A stretch of DNA of 64,000 nt from positions 186,001 through 250,000 of the forward strand of contig NZ_BEWB01000005.1 in assembly GCF_003112555.1 (NCBI RefSeq). The letters are read 5' to 3'. The stretch's first letter is position 1, and every line of letters begins with the position of its first letter. Positions 28,275-39,132 of this stretch are shown in pieces. This stretch comes from Streptomyces coelicoflavus. GTDB lineage: Bacteria; Actinomycetota; Actinomycetes; Streptomycetales; Streptomycetaceae. The notes below the pieces were generated by a model. That model had not been told where the DNA came from, made no database searches, and was given only the letters and a program-made list of their open reading frames with translations. A program made the translations under genes and the position numbers.

Positions 28275-28745
28275 TCAGCCCGGCAGAGAGTCCTCGTCGA
28301 CCACGTGCATCGCGGCCTCTTCGGCGGAGGCCGCCGCGCCGTCGATGCCCACGTCCATGGCTACCAGCGCCGGCTCCTCGTCCTCGTGCGCCCCTTCGTC
28401 GGGTGCCACGAGCCGGCCGGACCGGTCCGCGCCGACCTCGTTGTCCAGCAGCTCTCCGTCGGTGCCGTCGGAATCGCCCAGCCCGTCGCCGTCGGGCGCG
28501 AGCTCGTCCGGACGCTCCTCGGCGAGCCGCTGGTCCAGCGTTTCACCGCGGTGGCGTTCGGCGGCCGTCACACCGGTGTGCTCCACCGCCCAGGGCCGCT
28601 CGGGCGGGGACCATCCCCGGTCGAGCGGATCGGCGACGCCGTCCTCCTCGAGGGTGTCCTCGCCGTCCAGGAGGCCGGTGTCCTCCCTCTGCTCGGATCC
28701 GTCGGGCTGGTAGACGTCATCTCCCCATCCGTCGACGCTGTTCAC
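28275..28745 (-). CDS. DUF5709 family acidic protein
   Basis: Protein of 156 aa, very acidic. GDDVYQPDGSEQREDTGLLDGEDTLEEDGVADPLDRGWSPPERPWAVEHTGVTAAERHRGETLDQRLAEE and GRLVAPDEGAHEDEEPALVAMDVGIDGAAASAEEAAMHVV are the conserved DUF5709 blocks I recognise from Streptomyces. No membrane segment or catalytic motif; function unknown. The start is GTG 28745 with GGAGG 7 nt upstream. Confidence 0.88.
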   Translation of the reverse strand: MNSVDGWGDDVYQPDGSEQREDTGLLDGEDTLEEDGVADPLDRGWSPPERPWAVEHTGVTAAERHRGETLDQRLAEERPDELAPDGDGLGDSDGTDGELLDNEVGADRSGRLVAPDEGAHEDEEPALVAMDVGIDGAAASAEEAAMHVVDEDSLPG

Positions 28746-29253
28746 GGGTACCTCCAGGGGGTGGGGACCGGCCCCTTCTCACCGTGGACCGCGGCGGGTC
28801 GCCGCTGCACGGGGCACAGGCGTCACCCGTTGCGGAACCGTACGGTCCCGGGGCCTGCCTCGAGCCGGTGCCTCTTCCCAGCCTTCCACTCCCGTTCGGA
28901 ACCGCGCAACGGCACGGGCCCCGCCGGGGTGACCGCCGGGCCCGCTCCTCCGGCTCCGACGGCCCGCCCGGCCCACGCCGACCGGCCCTGCATCGGCGAC
29001 GCGTCGGACCCCCGTCCGGTGCGCTGCCCATCGCCCGGCCTGCCGTCGGGCCCCCGCCTGAGTCGTCCGGCAGCACCGAGTCCCGTCCGGGGCGGACGGT
29101 GCGGGGTGGTTCCGAGGGCGGTTCCGGGCCGGCCCCCACCGGGAAGCCCCGCTCCGGCAGGCCCGTCCGGGAGTGGTCACTCCGCCTGGAACCGCCCCGT
29201 CCGGGACCACCCCGTCCGGGACCACCCCGTCCCCGGAAGGACGCGCGACAGGG
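28746..29253. other. Intergenic region, 508 bp
   Basis: Lies between the DUF5709 start and the 3' end of the ABC exporter operon. Extremely G+C-rich and Pro/Arg-biased in every frame. I see no ribosome site or family motif. The only clear structure is a 15-bp tandem repeat (29191-29235) next to the exporter stop. The DUF5709 promoter should be near the 28.75 kb end. Confidence 0.6.
29191..29235. repeat. Three tandem 15-bp repeats
   Basis: Unit ACCRCCCCGTCCGGG: copies at 29191-29205 (ACCGCCCC...), 29206-29220 and 29221-29235 (last bases CCCCG). The array lies 18 bp downstream of the ABC exporter stop. It might serve as a non-hairpin 3' end signal or simply be replication slippage. Confidence 0.8.
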
Positions 29254-31031
<1,778 letters not shown>

Positions 31032-31035
<4 letters not shown>

Positions 31036-32939
31036 GCCGTTTCCTCGATCTCTTCCAGTCGGTGCAGTACGTCGTCGTCACTCAGGGCGCCCTCACGGCC
31101 GTCAACGCGGCCGTCATTGCGGCCGTCACCGCGTTCATTGGCGTCGTCGCGCGGCGGCCTCGCGGGCTCCCTCCCGGCCGGTACGCCGTCGAGGTGCGCC
31201 GCGGTCTCCTCCTCGGTCTCGCGGGTCACCACGGCCCGGTACCGCGGCTCGGTGTGCAGCAGCTCCCGGTGGGCACCGACCGCCGCGACCTCGCCGTCGT
31301 GCAGGAACACGATCCGGTCGGCGCGGTCCAGCAGCAGCGGGGACGAGGTGAACACCACCGTGGTGCGCCCCGCGCGCAGGGCCTGCACGCCTTCCGCGAT
31401 CCGCGCCTCGGTGTGCGAGTCCACGGCCGAGGTCGGTTCGTCCAGGACCAGCGCCCCCGGGTCCGTGATGAGGGACCGCGCCAGTGCCAGCCGCTGGCGC
31501 TGCCCGCCCGACAGCGACCGGCCCCGCTCGGTGATGCGGGCGTCCATCGGGTCGTCCGTGCCGAGCGAGCCCTGTGCGAGTGCCGTCAGCACGTCACCGC
31601 ACTGCGCGGCGGCCAGCGCGTCCTCGGCGCCGACGGCACCGGACGCGGGCACGTCCAGCAGCTCGCGAAGCGTGCCGGAGAGCAGCACCGGGTCCTTGTC
31701 CTGGACCAGGACGGCGGTCCGCGCGGACTTCAGGGGCAGCTCGTCCAGCGGCACGCCGCCCAGCAGGGCCGACGTCCCCTTCTCCGACGGATGCCCGCCG
31801 AGGCGTTCCGCGAGCCGTCCGGCCGTGTCCGGGTCACCGCACACCACGGCGGTGAACCACCCCTCCGGAGCCAGGAGACCGGTGGCCGGGTCGTACAGGT
31901 CCCCGGTGGGGGTCTCGGCCTCCCGCGAACCCGTGGTGTCCGTGGCGCGTTCCAGGGCCAGCACCCGTGCGGCCCGCTTGGCCGAGGGCTTGGAGAAGGA
32001 GTACGCCATGGCGATCTCCTCGAAGTGGCGCAGGGGGTAGGTGAGGATCATGACGGAGCTGTAGACGGTGACGAGCTCGCCGACGCCGATGCGGCCCTCG
32101 CGGGCCAGGTGGACGCCGTGCCAGACCACCGCGATCAGCAGCAGTCCCGGCAGCAGCACCTGGATCGCGGAGATCAGTGACCACATGCGGGCGCTGCGCA
32201 CGGCCGCGTGGCGCACTTCCTGGGAGGCCCCGCGGTAGCGGTCGAGGAAGAGTTCCTCGCCGCCGATGCCACGCAGCACCCGCAGTCCGGCGACGGTGTC
32301 CGAGGCGAGTTCCGTGGCACGGCCGGCCTTGTCGCGCTGGACGTCGGCCCGCCGGGTGGCTCGGGGCAGCAGGGGCAGCACCGCGAGGGCCAGGACCGGC
32401 AGGCCCACGATCACGACGACGCCGAGCGCCGGCTGGTAGACGACCAGCGCCACGCAGACCAGCACGATGGTGAGCGCGGCCGCGGTGAAGCGGGAGACGG
32501 CCTCCACGAACCAGCCGATCTTCTCGACGTCACCGGTGGACACCGCCACGACTTCTCCGGCCGCGACGCGTCGGGTCAGCGCGGAACCGAGCAGCGCCGT
32601 CTTGCGGGCCAGGAGCTGCTGGACACGTGCGGCCGCGGTGATCCAGTTGGTGACGGCGGCACGGTGCAGGAAGGTGTCGCCGACCGCGTTGCCCGCGCAG
32701 CACAGGACCATGAGGCCGCCGGCGAGGGCGAGGCGTCCGCCCGAGCGGTCGACGACCGACTGGATGGCGAGACCGACGCAGAAGGGCAGGGCGGAGACGG
32801 AGGCGAAGTGCAGCAGGCCCCAGGCCAGTGACTTGAGTTGGCCATCGAGCTGGTTGCGGAACAGCCACCACAGGAATCGGGGGCCCGAGCGTGCGTCCGG
32901 CACGCCCGGGTCGGGATACGGAAGGTCTTGGATCTGCAT
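31032..32939 (-). CDS. ABC exporter half-transporter with degenerate Walker A
   Basis: Protein of 635 aa: an N-terminal membrane domain (helices from about residue 38 to 310) and an ATPase domain. The signature SLSGGQRQRLALARS (about 473) and Walker B ALVLDEPTS (about 493) are canonical. The position of Walker A reads AVVCGDPDTAGRLAERLGG (about 364), which lacks the GxxGxGKS/T loop. The switch His region reads VVFTSSPLLL instead of AHR. A charged tail of about 75 aa ends in LHRLEEIEETA. The gene precedes and overlaps the other half-transporter. Together they predict an asymmetric exporter with one consensus ATP site. The ATG at 32939 has a weak GGGA site. Confidence 0.93.
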
Positions 32940-33193
32940 GACGTCCCAGTGGCTCGTGTCAGGAGGTGCCGTCGCTATGCGGCATCAAGAGGCTGCAAAC
33001 CGTGAAAGGTTCGCGTCGCCGCGGGTCCAAAATCAAGCGGTTTTCCGCGGTGCGACACAAATCCGGCTCCGGACCACCGCACGTCGCCCGCACGCGCCCG
33101 CGGCGCACAGGCCGAGTCCGTCCGAGGCGCTCCACCCGCGTTCGCCCGCCGGGGTCATGACGGCATGCCCGGGACGAGTGCGACGATGGACGG

Positions 33194-33952
33194 ATGGCGA
33201 GTGGTGGCGTACGGCGTACGGCGGTCGCGATGGCGGCCCTTGGCTCCCTGCTGACGGTGACGGCGCTGTCCGCCTGCGGCGGCCCGACGGGCCACCGGGC
33301 GGACAAGGAGGCGAGCGCGCCCCCCGCCGGGGAGGGCCGGAGCGGTGGGACGGCCGACCCGACCACCGTCCCCGGCGTCGGCGACCGGCTCCAGCGCCGC
33401 ATCCCCGCCGACTCGCGCCAGGTCCTCGCGGTGTACGGCGACGGCAGGGACTCCGCCGACTCCACGGCCGTGCTCTACACGAAGCAGGGCTCCGCCTGGC
33501 ACCGCGCCCGCGGTTGGGACGCGCACAACGGCACGAAGGGGTGGACGACCCACCACCACGAGAACGACAAGCGCAGCCCGGTCGGCGTGTTCACGCTCAG
33601 CGACGCGGGCGGCGTGCTGCCGGACCCGGATCCCGCCCCCGGTACCGGCCTGCCCTACAGCCGGTCCGCGAGCTTCGCGGCCCCGCACTGGTGGGCGAAG
33701 TCGTACTGGCACGACTTCGACTACGTCATCGCCATCGACTACAACCGAGTCGAGGGAACCCCGCCGAACGACCCGACCCGCCCCGAGGGTTCGGCCAAGG
33801 GCGGTTCGATCTGGCTCCACATGGACCACGGCAGCGGTACATCGGCCTGCGTCAGCCTGCCCAAGTCGGCGATGGAGTACCTGCTGCGCACGCTCGACCC
33901 GGACCTGCACCCCGTGGTGGTCATGGGGGACAGGGCGAACCTGAAAGCCTGA
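33194..33952 (+). CDS. L,D-transpeptidase-family lipoprotein
   Basis: Protein of 252 aa. The signal peptide ends in the lipobox LSAC, so it is anchored to the outer face of the membrane. The catalytic domain follows from about residue 75: GVFTLSDAGGVLPDP, then HWWAKSYWHDFDYVIAIDYN and WLHMDHGSGTSACVSLPKSAMEYLLRTLDP. The last motif corresponds to the H-x(n)-S/T-x-G-C catalytic region of YkuD-type L,D-transpeptidases, with the nucleophile being the Cys in SACVSL. It would cross-link or process peptidoglycan; activity is inferred. The ATG at 33194 starts a clear signal peptide. Divergent from the ABC exporter pair. Confidence 0.88.
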   Translation: MASGGVRRTAVAMAALGSLLTVTALSACGGPTGHRADKEASAPPAGEGRSGGTADPTTVPGVGDRLQRRIPADSRQVLAVYGDGRDSADSTAVLYTKQGSAWHRARGWDAHNGTKGWTTHHHENDKRSPVGVFTLSDAGGVLPDPDPAPGTGLPYSRSASFAAPHWWAKSYWHDFDYVIAIDYNRVEGTPPNDPTRPEGSAKGGSIWLHMDHGSGTSACVSLPKSAMEYLLRTLDPDLHPVVVMGDRANLKA

Positions 33953-33953
33953 G

Positions 33954-33975
33954 CGCGGGCTCCCGGAAGCCCGCG
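33954..33975. terminator. Bidirectional hairpin between convergent genes
   Basis: Arms CGCGGGCT (33954-33961) and AGCCCGCG (33968-33975) flank a 6-nt loop immediately after the L,D-transpeptidase stop and 34 bp before the convergent MarR stop. No T-tract. Confidence 0.6.
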
Positions 33976-34008
33976 GCAGCCGGATCCGGGAGCAGCCTGA
34001 TCCCACGT

Positions 34009-34473
34009 TCAGGCGGTGTGACGGTGGCCCCGGCCGTCGTCCGGCCCGTCGATCAGCGTGTCCAGCAGTCCGCCCAGCACCGCGCGCTGCCCGTCGCTCA
34101 GCGGGGCGAGGATCTCCTCGGCGGCGGACCGGCGTGCGGCGCGCAGTTCCCCGAGGGCCGCGCGCCCGTCGTCGGTGAGTTCGATCCGGATGACGCGGCG
34201 GTTGGCGGGATCCGGGACGCGACGTACCTTCCCGGCCGTCTCCAGCCCGTCGACCAGTGTCGTCACCGCCCGGGGTACGACCTCCAGGCGCTCGGCGAGG
34301 TCGGCCATGCGCGGCGGCGAGCCGTAGTGCGCCAGCGTGCGCAGCAGCCGGGACTGGGCCGGGGTGATGCCGAGGTCGCGGTGCTCGAGATGGCGCTTCT
34401 GGATGCGGTGCACCCGGCGGGTGAGCCGCAGCAACTGCTCGGCGAGCAGGCCGTCGGGATCTGGGGCGGTCAT
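34009..34473 (-). CDS. MarR-family transcriptional regulator
   Basis: Protein of 154 aa with a typical winged-helix MarR core: LGITPAQSRLLRTLAHYGSPPRMADLAERLEVVPRAVTTLVDGLETAGKVRRVPDPANRRVIRIELTDDGRAAL. This includes the recognition helix and the DxRxx wing (here DPANRR). It is divergent from an ABC exporter gene, the classic layout in which a MarR repressor controls a drug or metabolite exporter and itself. A 25-bp inverted repeat lies between them. ATG 34473; the ligand is unknown. Confidence 0.94.
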   Translation of the reverse strand: MTAPDPDGLLAEQLLRLTRRVHRIQKRHLEHRDLGITPAQSRLLRTLAHYGSPPRMADLAERLEVVPRAVTTLVDGLETAGKVRRVPDPANRRVIRIELTDDGRAALGELRAARRSAAEEILAPLSDGQRAVLGGLLDTLIDGPDDGRGHRHTA

Positions 34474-34497
34474 GCGGGAACAATATCAGGATGACGT

Positions 34498-34522
34498 TCA
34501 TTGTGAGTATAGGTAACAATGA
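34498..34522. promoter_or_regulatory. Candidate MarR operator (inverted repeat)
   Basis: TCATTGT (34498-34504) and ACAATGA (34516-34522) are perfect 7-bp arms around an 11-nt AT-rich spacer. The site sits 24 bp from the MarR start and 99 bp before the exporter start, in the only AT-rich stretch between them. Size and symmetry fit a dimeric MarR site. Confidence 0.65.
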
Positions 34523-34621
34523 CCTACGATCCATGAGATCCGCGCGTGCCCGCGGCAGTACCCGACGGTCTGCCGCCCGGAGGGCTTCGCGGACCTCCCG
34601 TCGCCCTCTCCGAAGGAGCAC

Positions 34622-36424
34622 ATGCACCCCGATCGCGAATCCGCCTGGACCGCACCCGCCGACGCGAAGGAACAGCCCCGGCAGGTGCGCCGCATCCTCA
34701 AGCTGTTCCGCCCCTATCGAGGCCGCCTCGCGGTCGTCGGCGCGCTGGTCGGCGCCGCATCCCTGGTGTCGGTCGCCACGCCCTTCCTGCTCAGGGAGAT
34801 CCTCGACGTCGCGATCCCCGAGGGGCGCACGGGCCTGTTGAGCCTGCTCGCCCTGGGCATGATCTTCGGCGCCGTCCTCTCCAGCGTCTTCGGTGTACTG
34901 CAGACCCTGATCTCCACCACCGTGGGCCAGCGCGTCATGCACGACCTGCGCACCGCCGTCTACGGCCGGCTCCAGCGGATGTCCCTGGCCTTCTTCACCC
35001 GCACCCGTACCGGCGAGGTCCAGTCCCGCATCGCCAACGACATCGGCGGCATGCAGGCCACCGTCACCTCCACGGCCACCTCCCTGGTCTCCAACCTCAC
35101 CGGCGTGGTCGCCACGATCGTCGCCATGGTCGTCCTCGACTGGCGCCTGACCGTCGTCTCACTGCTGCTCCTCCCGGTCTTCGTGTGGATCAGCCGCCGC
35201 GTCGGCAGGGAACGCAGGAAGATCACCACCCGGCGCCAGAAGCAGATGGCCGCGATGGCCGCCACGGTCACCGAGTCGCTCTCCGTCAGCGGCATCCTGC
35301 TCGGCCGCACCATGGGCCGCTCCGACTCGCTCACCCGCGCCTTCGCGGACGAGTCCGAGAGCCTGGTCGATCTGGAAGTGCGGTCGAACATGGCGGGCCG
35401 CTGGCGGATGGCCGTCATCACGATCGTCATGGCCGCCATGCCGGCCGTCATCTACTGGACCGCGGGCATCGCCCTGCAACTCGGCGGCCCCGACGTCTCC
35501 CTCGGCACGATCGTCGCCTTCGTCTCGCTCCAGCAGGGGCTGTTCCGCCCGACCGTGAGCCTGCTGTCGACCGGTGTGCAGATCCAGACCTCGCTCGCGC
35601 TCTTCCAGCGCATCTTCGAGTACCTCGACCTGCCGATCGACATCACCGAGCGGGAGGACCCCGTCCACCTGGATCACGTCAAGGGCGAGGTCCGCTTCGA
35701 GAACGTCGAGTTCGGCTACGGCGGCAAGGGCGGCCCGGTGCTCGACGGCATCCACATCACCGTCCCCGCGGGCAGCAGTCTCGCCGTCGTCGGCCCCACC
35801 GGCGCCGGCAAGTCCACGCTCGGCCACCTCGTGCCGCGGCTCTACGACGTGACGGGCGGCCGGGTCACCCTCGACGGAGTCGACGTGCGCGACCTCGACT
35901 TCGACACCCTCGCCCGCGCGGTCGGCATCGTCTCGCAGGAGACGTACCTCTTCCACGCCTCGGTCGCCGAGAACCTGCGCTTCGCCAAGCCGGACGCCAC
36001 CGACGCGGAGCTGGAGGCGGCGGCGAGGGCCGCGCAGATCCACGACCACATCGCCGCCCTGCCCGACGGCTACGACACGGTGGTCGGCGAGCGCGGGCAT
36101 CGGTTCTCCGGTGGGGAGAAGCAGCGCCTGGCCATCGCCCGCACCATCCTGCGCGACCCGCCCGTCCTGGTCCTGGACGAGGCGACCAGTGCCCTGGACA
36201 CCCGTACCGAGGCCGCGGTGCAGGGTGCGATCGACGCCCTGTCCGCCAACCGCACCACGATCACCATCGCCCACCGTCTCTCCACCGTCCAGGGCGCCGA
36301 CCGGATCGTGGTCCTCGACTCCGGGCGCCTGGACGAGCAGGGCACGCACGAGGCGTTGCTGGCGCAGGACGGGAAGTACGCCGCGCTGGTCCGCCGGGAC
36401 ACCCGACTGGAGCCGACAAGATGA
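34622..36424 (+). CDS. ABC exporter (membrane domain fused to ATPase)
   Basis: Protein of 600 aa. The membrane domain (about residues 38-320) includes the coupling-type FFTRTRTGEVQSRIANDIGG. The ATPase carries Walker A GPTGAGKST (about 391), Q-loop VSQETYLFH, signature FSGGEKQR (about 494), Walker B VLVLDEATS (about 515) and switch IAHRLST. All motifs are canonical, so it probably works as a homodimer exporting an unknown, possibly toxic, compound. The ATG at 34622 has AAGGAG 4 nt upstream. Divergent MarR regulator; a short MltG-like gene follows after 43 bp. Confidence 0.95.
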   Translation: MHPDRESAWTAPADAKEQPRQVRRILKLFRPYRGRLAVVGALVGAASLVSVATPFLLREILDVAIPEGRTGLLSLLALGMIFGAVLSSVFGVLQTLISTTVGQRVMHDLRTAVYGRLQRMSLAFFTRTRTGEVQSRIANDIGGMQATVTSTATSLVSNLTGVVATIVAMVVLDWRLTVVSLLLLPVFVWISRRVGRERRKITTRRQKQMAAMAATVTESLSVSGILLGRTMGRSDSLTRAFADESESLVDLEVRSNMAGRWRMAVITIVMAAMPAVIYWTAGIALQLGGPDVSLGTIVAFVSLQQGLFRPTVSLLSTGVQIQTSLALFQRIFEYLDLPIDITEREDPVHLDHVKGEVRFENVEFGYGGKGGPVLDGIHITVPAGSSLAVVGPTGAGKSTLGHLVPRLYDVTGGRVTLDGVDVRDLDFDTLARAVGIVSQETYLFHASVAENLRFAKPDATDAELEAAARAAQIHDHIAALPDGYDTVVGERGHRFSGGEKQRLAIARTILRDPPVLVLDEATSALDTRTEAAVQGAIDALSANRTTITIAHRLSTVQGADRIVVLDSGRLDEQGTHEALLAQDGKYAALVRRDTRLEPTR

Positions 36425-36467
36425 AGATATGCCGGGTTTGCACGCATATGGGGGTTACCGTGCCCGC

Positions 36468-37403
36468 ATGCAGATGAACACTCCACCACGGAGCGCGAGA
36501 AGCGCGAGGAGCGCCAGAGGCCCCAGAGGGGCTCTGAAAGGCGTCAGAGGTCTCCGCGGTCCCAGAAGCCCCCGGAGAGCGATCCGGCTGACGCGCCGGG
36601 GCCGTGCCGCCCTGATCGCGGTCGGCGCCGTAGTGGCCGCCACCGCGGTGGCGGTGCCGCTGCTGACGACGGACGACGAGGGCGAGTCCGCCCCCACGTC
36701 GCTGGTGGTCCCGGAGGGCTGGCGCGCGACCCAGGTCTACGGGGCCGTCGACAAGGTCCTGGCCCTGCCCGCGGGCACCACCAAGAAATCCCTGGCCAAA
36801 GTCAACCTCAAGCTGCCGAACGACGCCGAGGGCAACCCGGAGGGCTATCTCTTCCCCGCGACCTATCCGCTCGGCGAGAACCCCACCCCGGAGAAGCTGC
36901 TGACGGCCATGGTCGACAAGGCCAACAAGAGGTTCACCGGCGCTCCGGTCGCGGCGGGCGCCCAGCGCAACGCGCTGAACGTCTACCAGGCGGTCACCAT
37001 CGCCAGCATCGTGCAGGCGGAGGCCGCCACCGAGGAGGACATGGCCAAGGTGGCCCGGGTGATCTTCAACCGGCTGGAACGCGGCATGCCGCTGCAGATG
37101 GACTCCACCATCAACTACGCCCTGGGCCGTTCCACCCTGAAGACCACCACCAAGGACACGAAGATCGACAGTCCTTACAACTCGTACCAGCGCATGGGGC
37201 TGCCGCCCACCCCCATCGCCAATCCGGGCGACGACGCGATGAGTGCCGCGATCAATCCGGCGCCCGGTGACTGGCTGTACTTCGTCACGGTCAAGCCCGG
37301 AGACACCCGCTTCACCGCCGATTACGCCGAACACCAGCGCAACGTGGCGGAGTTCAACCGCCTCCAGGAAAGCGCTTCGAAGAAGGCCGAGGCCGCCAAG
37401 TGA
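36468..37403 (+). CDS. Short MltG-like endolytic transglycosylase
   Basis: About 311 aa: a basic N-terminus of about 45 residues rich in Arg/Ser/Pro, one membrane helix (about 48-67), then a YceG/MltG domain. Conserved pieces: GNPEGYLFPATYPLG, VYQAVTIASIVQAEAATEEDMAKVARVIFNRLERGMPLQMDSTINYALG (the Glu in IVQAEA matches the catalytic position), SPYNSYQRMGLPPTPIANPG and YFVTVKPGDTRFT. MltG cuts nascent glycan strands at the membrane. Streptomyces normally also has a longer copy near aroE; this is a shorter paralogue. ATG 36468 was chosen; an in-frame ATG at 36429 is possible. Whether it is cotranscribed with the ABC exporter is unknown. Confidence 0.88.
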   Translation: MQMNTPPRSARSARSARGPRGALKGVRGLRGPRSPRRAIRLTRRGRAALIAVGAVVAATAVAVPLLTTDDEGESAPTSLVVPEGWRATQVYGAVDKVLALPAGTTKKSLAKVNLKLPNDAEGNPEGYLFPATYPLGENPTPEKLLTAMVDKANKRFTGAPVAAGAQRNALNVYQAVTIASIVQAEAATEEDMAKVARVIFNRLERGMPLQMDSTINYALGRSTLKTTTKDTKIDSPYNSYQRMGLPPTPIANPGDDAMSAAINPAPGDWLYFVTVKPGDTRFTADYAEHQRNVAEFNRLQESASKKAEAAK

Positions 37404-37415
37404 CCGGTCGGGGCG

Positions 37416-38495
37416 TCACGCGGCGACCGGCTCCCCCTCGGCCAGCAGCCTCCTGATGTCCCGCACGGCCGCGCGCCCCGCCCGGTTGGCGCCGATGGTG
37501 CTGGCCGAGGGGCCGTAGCCGACGAGATGGATCCGCGGATCGGCGGCTACGCGCGTTCCCTCGATCCGGACACCGCCGCCCGCCTCCCGCAGCCGCAGCG
37601 GCCGCAGATGCTCGACGGCGGGGCGGAACCCGGTCGCCCACAGGATGACGTCCGCGGCCACCCGCCGCCCGTCACTCCACTCCACACCCTCGGGAGTGAT
37701 CCGGTCGAACATGGGCTGCCGGTCCAGCACGCCCGACTCCAGCCCGGCCCGGATCGCGTCGTTCAGCGGCAGCCCGGTCACCGAGACGACGCTCTTCGGC
37801 GGCAGCCCCTGCCGCACCCGTTCCTCCACGAGCGCCACCGCCGCCCGGCCCGCCTCCTCGTCGAAGGGCCCCTCGCGGAAGACGGGGGGCCTCCTGGTCA
37901 CCCAGGTGGTGGCCGCCGCGTACGGGGCGATCTCCAGCAGGTGCTGTGTCCCCGAGGCACCGCCGCCCACGACGACCACGCGCTGCCCGGCGAACTCCTC
38001 GGGTCCGGCGTACCGCGCGGTGTGCAACTGCCGCCCCCGAAAGGTCTCCTGTCCCGGATAGCGCGGCCAGAAAGGCCGGTCCCAGGTACCGGTCGCGTTG
38101 ATCAGCGCACGCGTCGACCAGGACCCGGCCGACGTCTCGACGAGCAGCCGCCCGTCCGTCCCCTCGCGCACGGCGCGCACGTCGACCGGCCGCAGTACCC
38201 GCAGGTCGAAGGTCCGCTCGTAGTCCGCGAAGTACCCGCCGACCACCTCGGCGGACGGCCGCTCCGGATCCGCCCCGGTCAGCTCCATGCCCGGCAGGGC
38301 GTGCATCCCGTGCACCTTGCCGTAGGTCAGCGACGGCCAGCGGAACTGCCAGGCGCCGCCGGGACCGGGGGAGTGGTCGAGCACCACGAAGTCGCGCTCC
38401 GGCTCGAACCCCGTGCGCCGCAGGTGATAGGCGGCGGCGAGCCCGGCCTGACCGGCACCGACGACGACGACCTCGACCTCGCGTGTGTTGTTCAC
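37416..38495 (-). CDS. Flavin-dependent NAD(P)H monooxygenase-like oxidoreductase
   Basis: Protein of 359 aa with an FAD-binding GxGxxG (VVVGAGQAGLAAAYHL), a second Rossmann motif (VVVVGGGASGTQHLLE) and an ATG-type motif near the C-terminus (ILWATGFRP). This is the layout of flavin-containing monooxygenase/TrkA-like oxidoreductases (pyr_redox_3). The FxGxxxHxxxY/F fingerprint of Baeyer-Villiger enzymes appears only loosely as FRGRQLHTARY. The substrate is unknown. The start is GTG 38495 with a weak GGTAGAAG site. Convergent with the MltG-like gene and divergent from the YjbQ gene. Confidence 0.88.
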   Translation of the reverse strand: MNNTREVEVVVVGAGQAGLAAAYHLRRTGFEPERDFVVLDHSPGPGGAWQFRWPSLTYGKVHGMHALPGMELTGADPERPSAEVVGGYFADYERTFDLRVLRPVDVRAVREGTDGRLLVETSAGSWSTRALINATGTWDRPFWPRYPGQETFRGRQLHTARYAGPEEFAGQRVVVVGGGASGTQHLLEIAPYAAATTWVTRRPPVFREGPFDEEAGRAAVALVEERVRQGLPPKSVVSVTGLPLNDAIRAGLESGVLDRQPMFDRITPEGVEWSDGRRVAADVILWATGFRPAVEHLRPLRLREAGGGVRIEGTRVAADPRIHLVGYGPSASTIGANRAGRAAVRDIRRLLAEGEPVAA

Positions 38496-38550
38496 GCTTC
38501 TACCAACGGTGCCGGAGGCCCCGATCTTCCCCTGGTGTCAGGATGGGGTC

Positions 38551-38973
38551 ATGCCAGATGCCTTCACCACCCGAATCCTCAACCTCGCCACCGGCTCGGC
38601 GGAGCGGGTCGCCGACATCACCGGCGACTGCGAGTCCTTCCTGCGCGAGACGGCGTCCGGCCGCGACGGCCTCCTCAACGTCTTCGTCCCGCACGCCACC
38701 GCCGGAATCGCGATCATCGAGACGGGCGCCGGCAGCGACGACGACCTGCTGGCCGCCCTGCACACCCTGCTCCCGGCCGACGACCGCTGGCAGCACCGCC
38801 ACGGCAGCCCCGGACACGGCCGTGACCACGTCCTGCCCGCCTTCGTCCCGCCCCACGCGACGCTGCCGGTGATCGGCGGCCGCCTGGAACTGGGGACCTG
38901 GCAGTCGGTGTGCCTGGTGGACACGAACGTCTCGAATCACGACCGCCAGGTGCGGTTGAGCTTCCTCGGATAG
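38551..38973 (+). CDS. YjbQ/UPF0047 family protein
   Basis: Protein of 140 aa. GLLNVFVPHATAGIAIIETGAGSDDDLLAALHTLLP, the GHGRDHVLPAFVPPHATLPVIGG segment with conserved His residues, and LELGTWQSVCLVD near the C-terminus are YjbQ family signatures. E. coli YjbQ has weak thiamine phosphate synthase activity; the physiological role is unsettled. The ATG at 38551 has GGATGGGG upstream. The next gene downstream starts with its own promoter. Confidence 0.92.
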   Translation: MPDAFTTRILNLATGSAERVADITGDCESFLRETASGRDGLLNVFVPHATAGIAIIETGAGSDDDLLAALHTLLPADDRWQHRHGSPGHGRDHVLPAFVPPHATLPVIGGRLELGTWQSVCLVDTNVSNHDRQVRLSFLG

Positions 38974-39053
38974 GGCGCCGACGCGGTGCGGGACCGCGGA
39001 GGGCAAGTCCGGCCGCACCAACTGCCCCCGGAGTGCGTGCACGGGCCCGACCG

Positions 39054-39076
39054 TTGTCAGTGCCGAGGTCTAACGT
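39054..39076 (+). promoter_or_regulatory. RecA-NDp-type (PafBC) DNA-damage promoter
   Basis: TTGTCAGTG (39054-39062), exactly 8 nt, then TAACGT (39071-39076). This matches every defined position of the RecA-independent damage promoter consensus TTGTCRGTG-N8-TANNNT, known from mycobacteria and bound through PafBC. It sits 57 bp before the ATG of the DUF4132 gene, on the coding strand, a normal promoter distance. The match was found by eye; damage inducibility is inferred. Confidence 0.75.
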
Positions 39077-39132
39077 GATCGGCAACTGCTCATGAGGTCC
39101 CCGTGCAACGGGTGACGGGGAGGAACAGCGCC

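Noticed and set aside
28212..28300. Zur box upstream of the zinc-free L31 gene
   Set aside because: Expected from the family, but no TGAAAATGATTTTCA-like sequence was seen; not reported as a feature.
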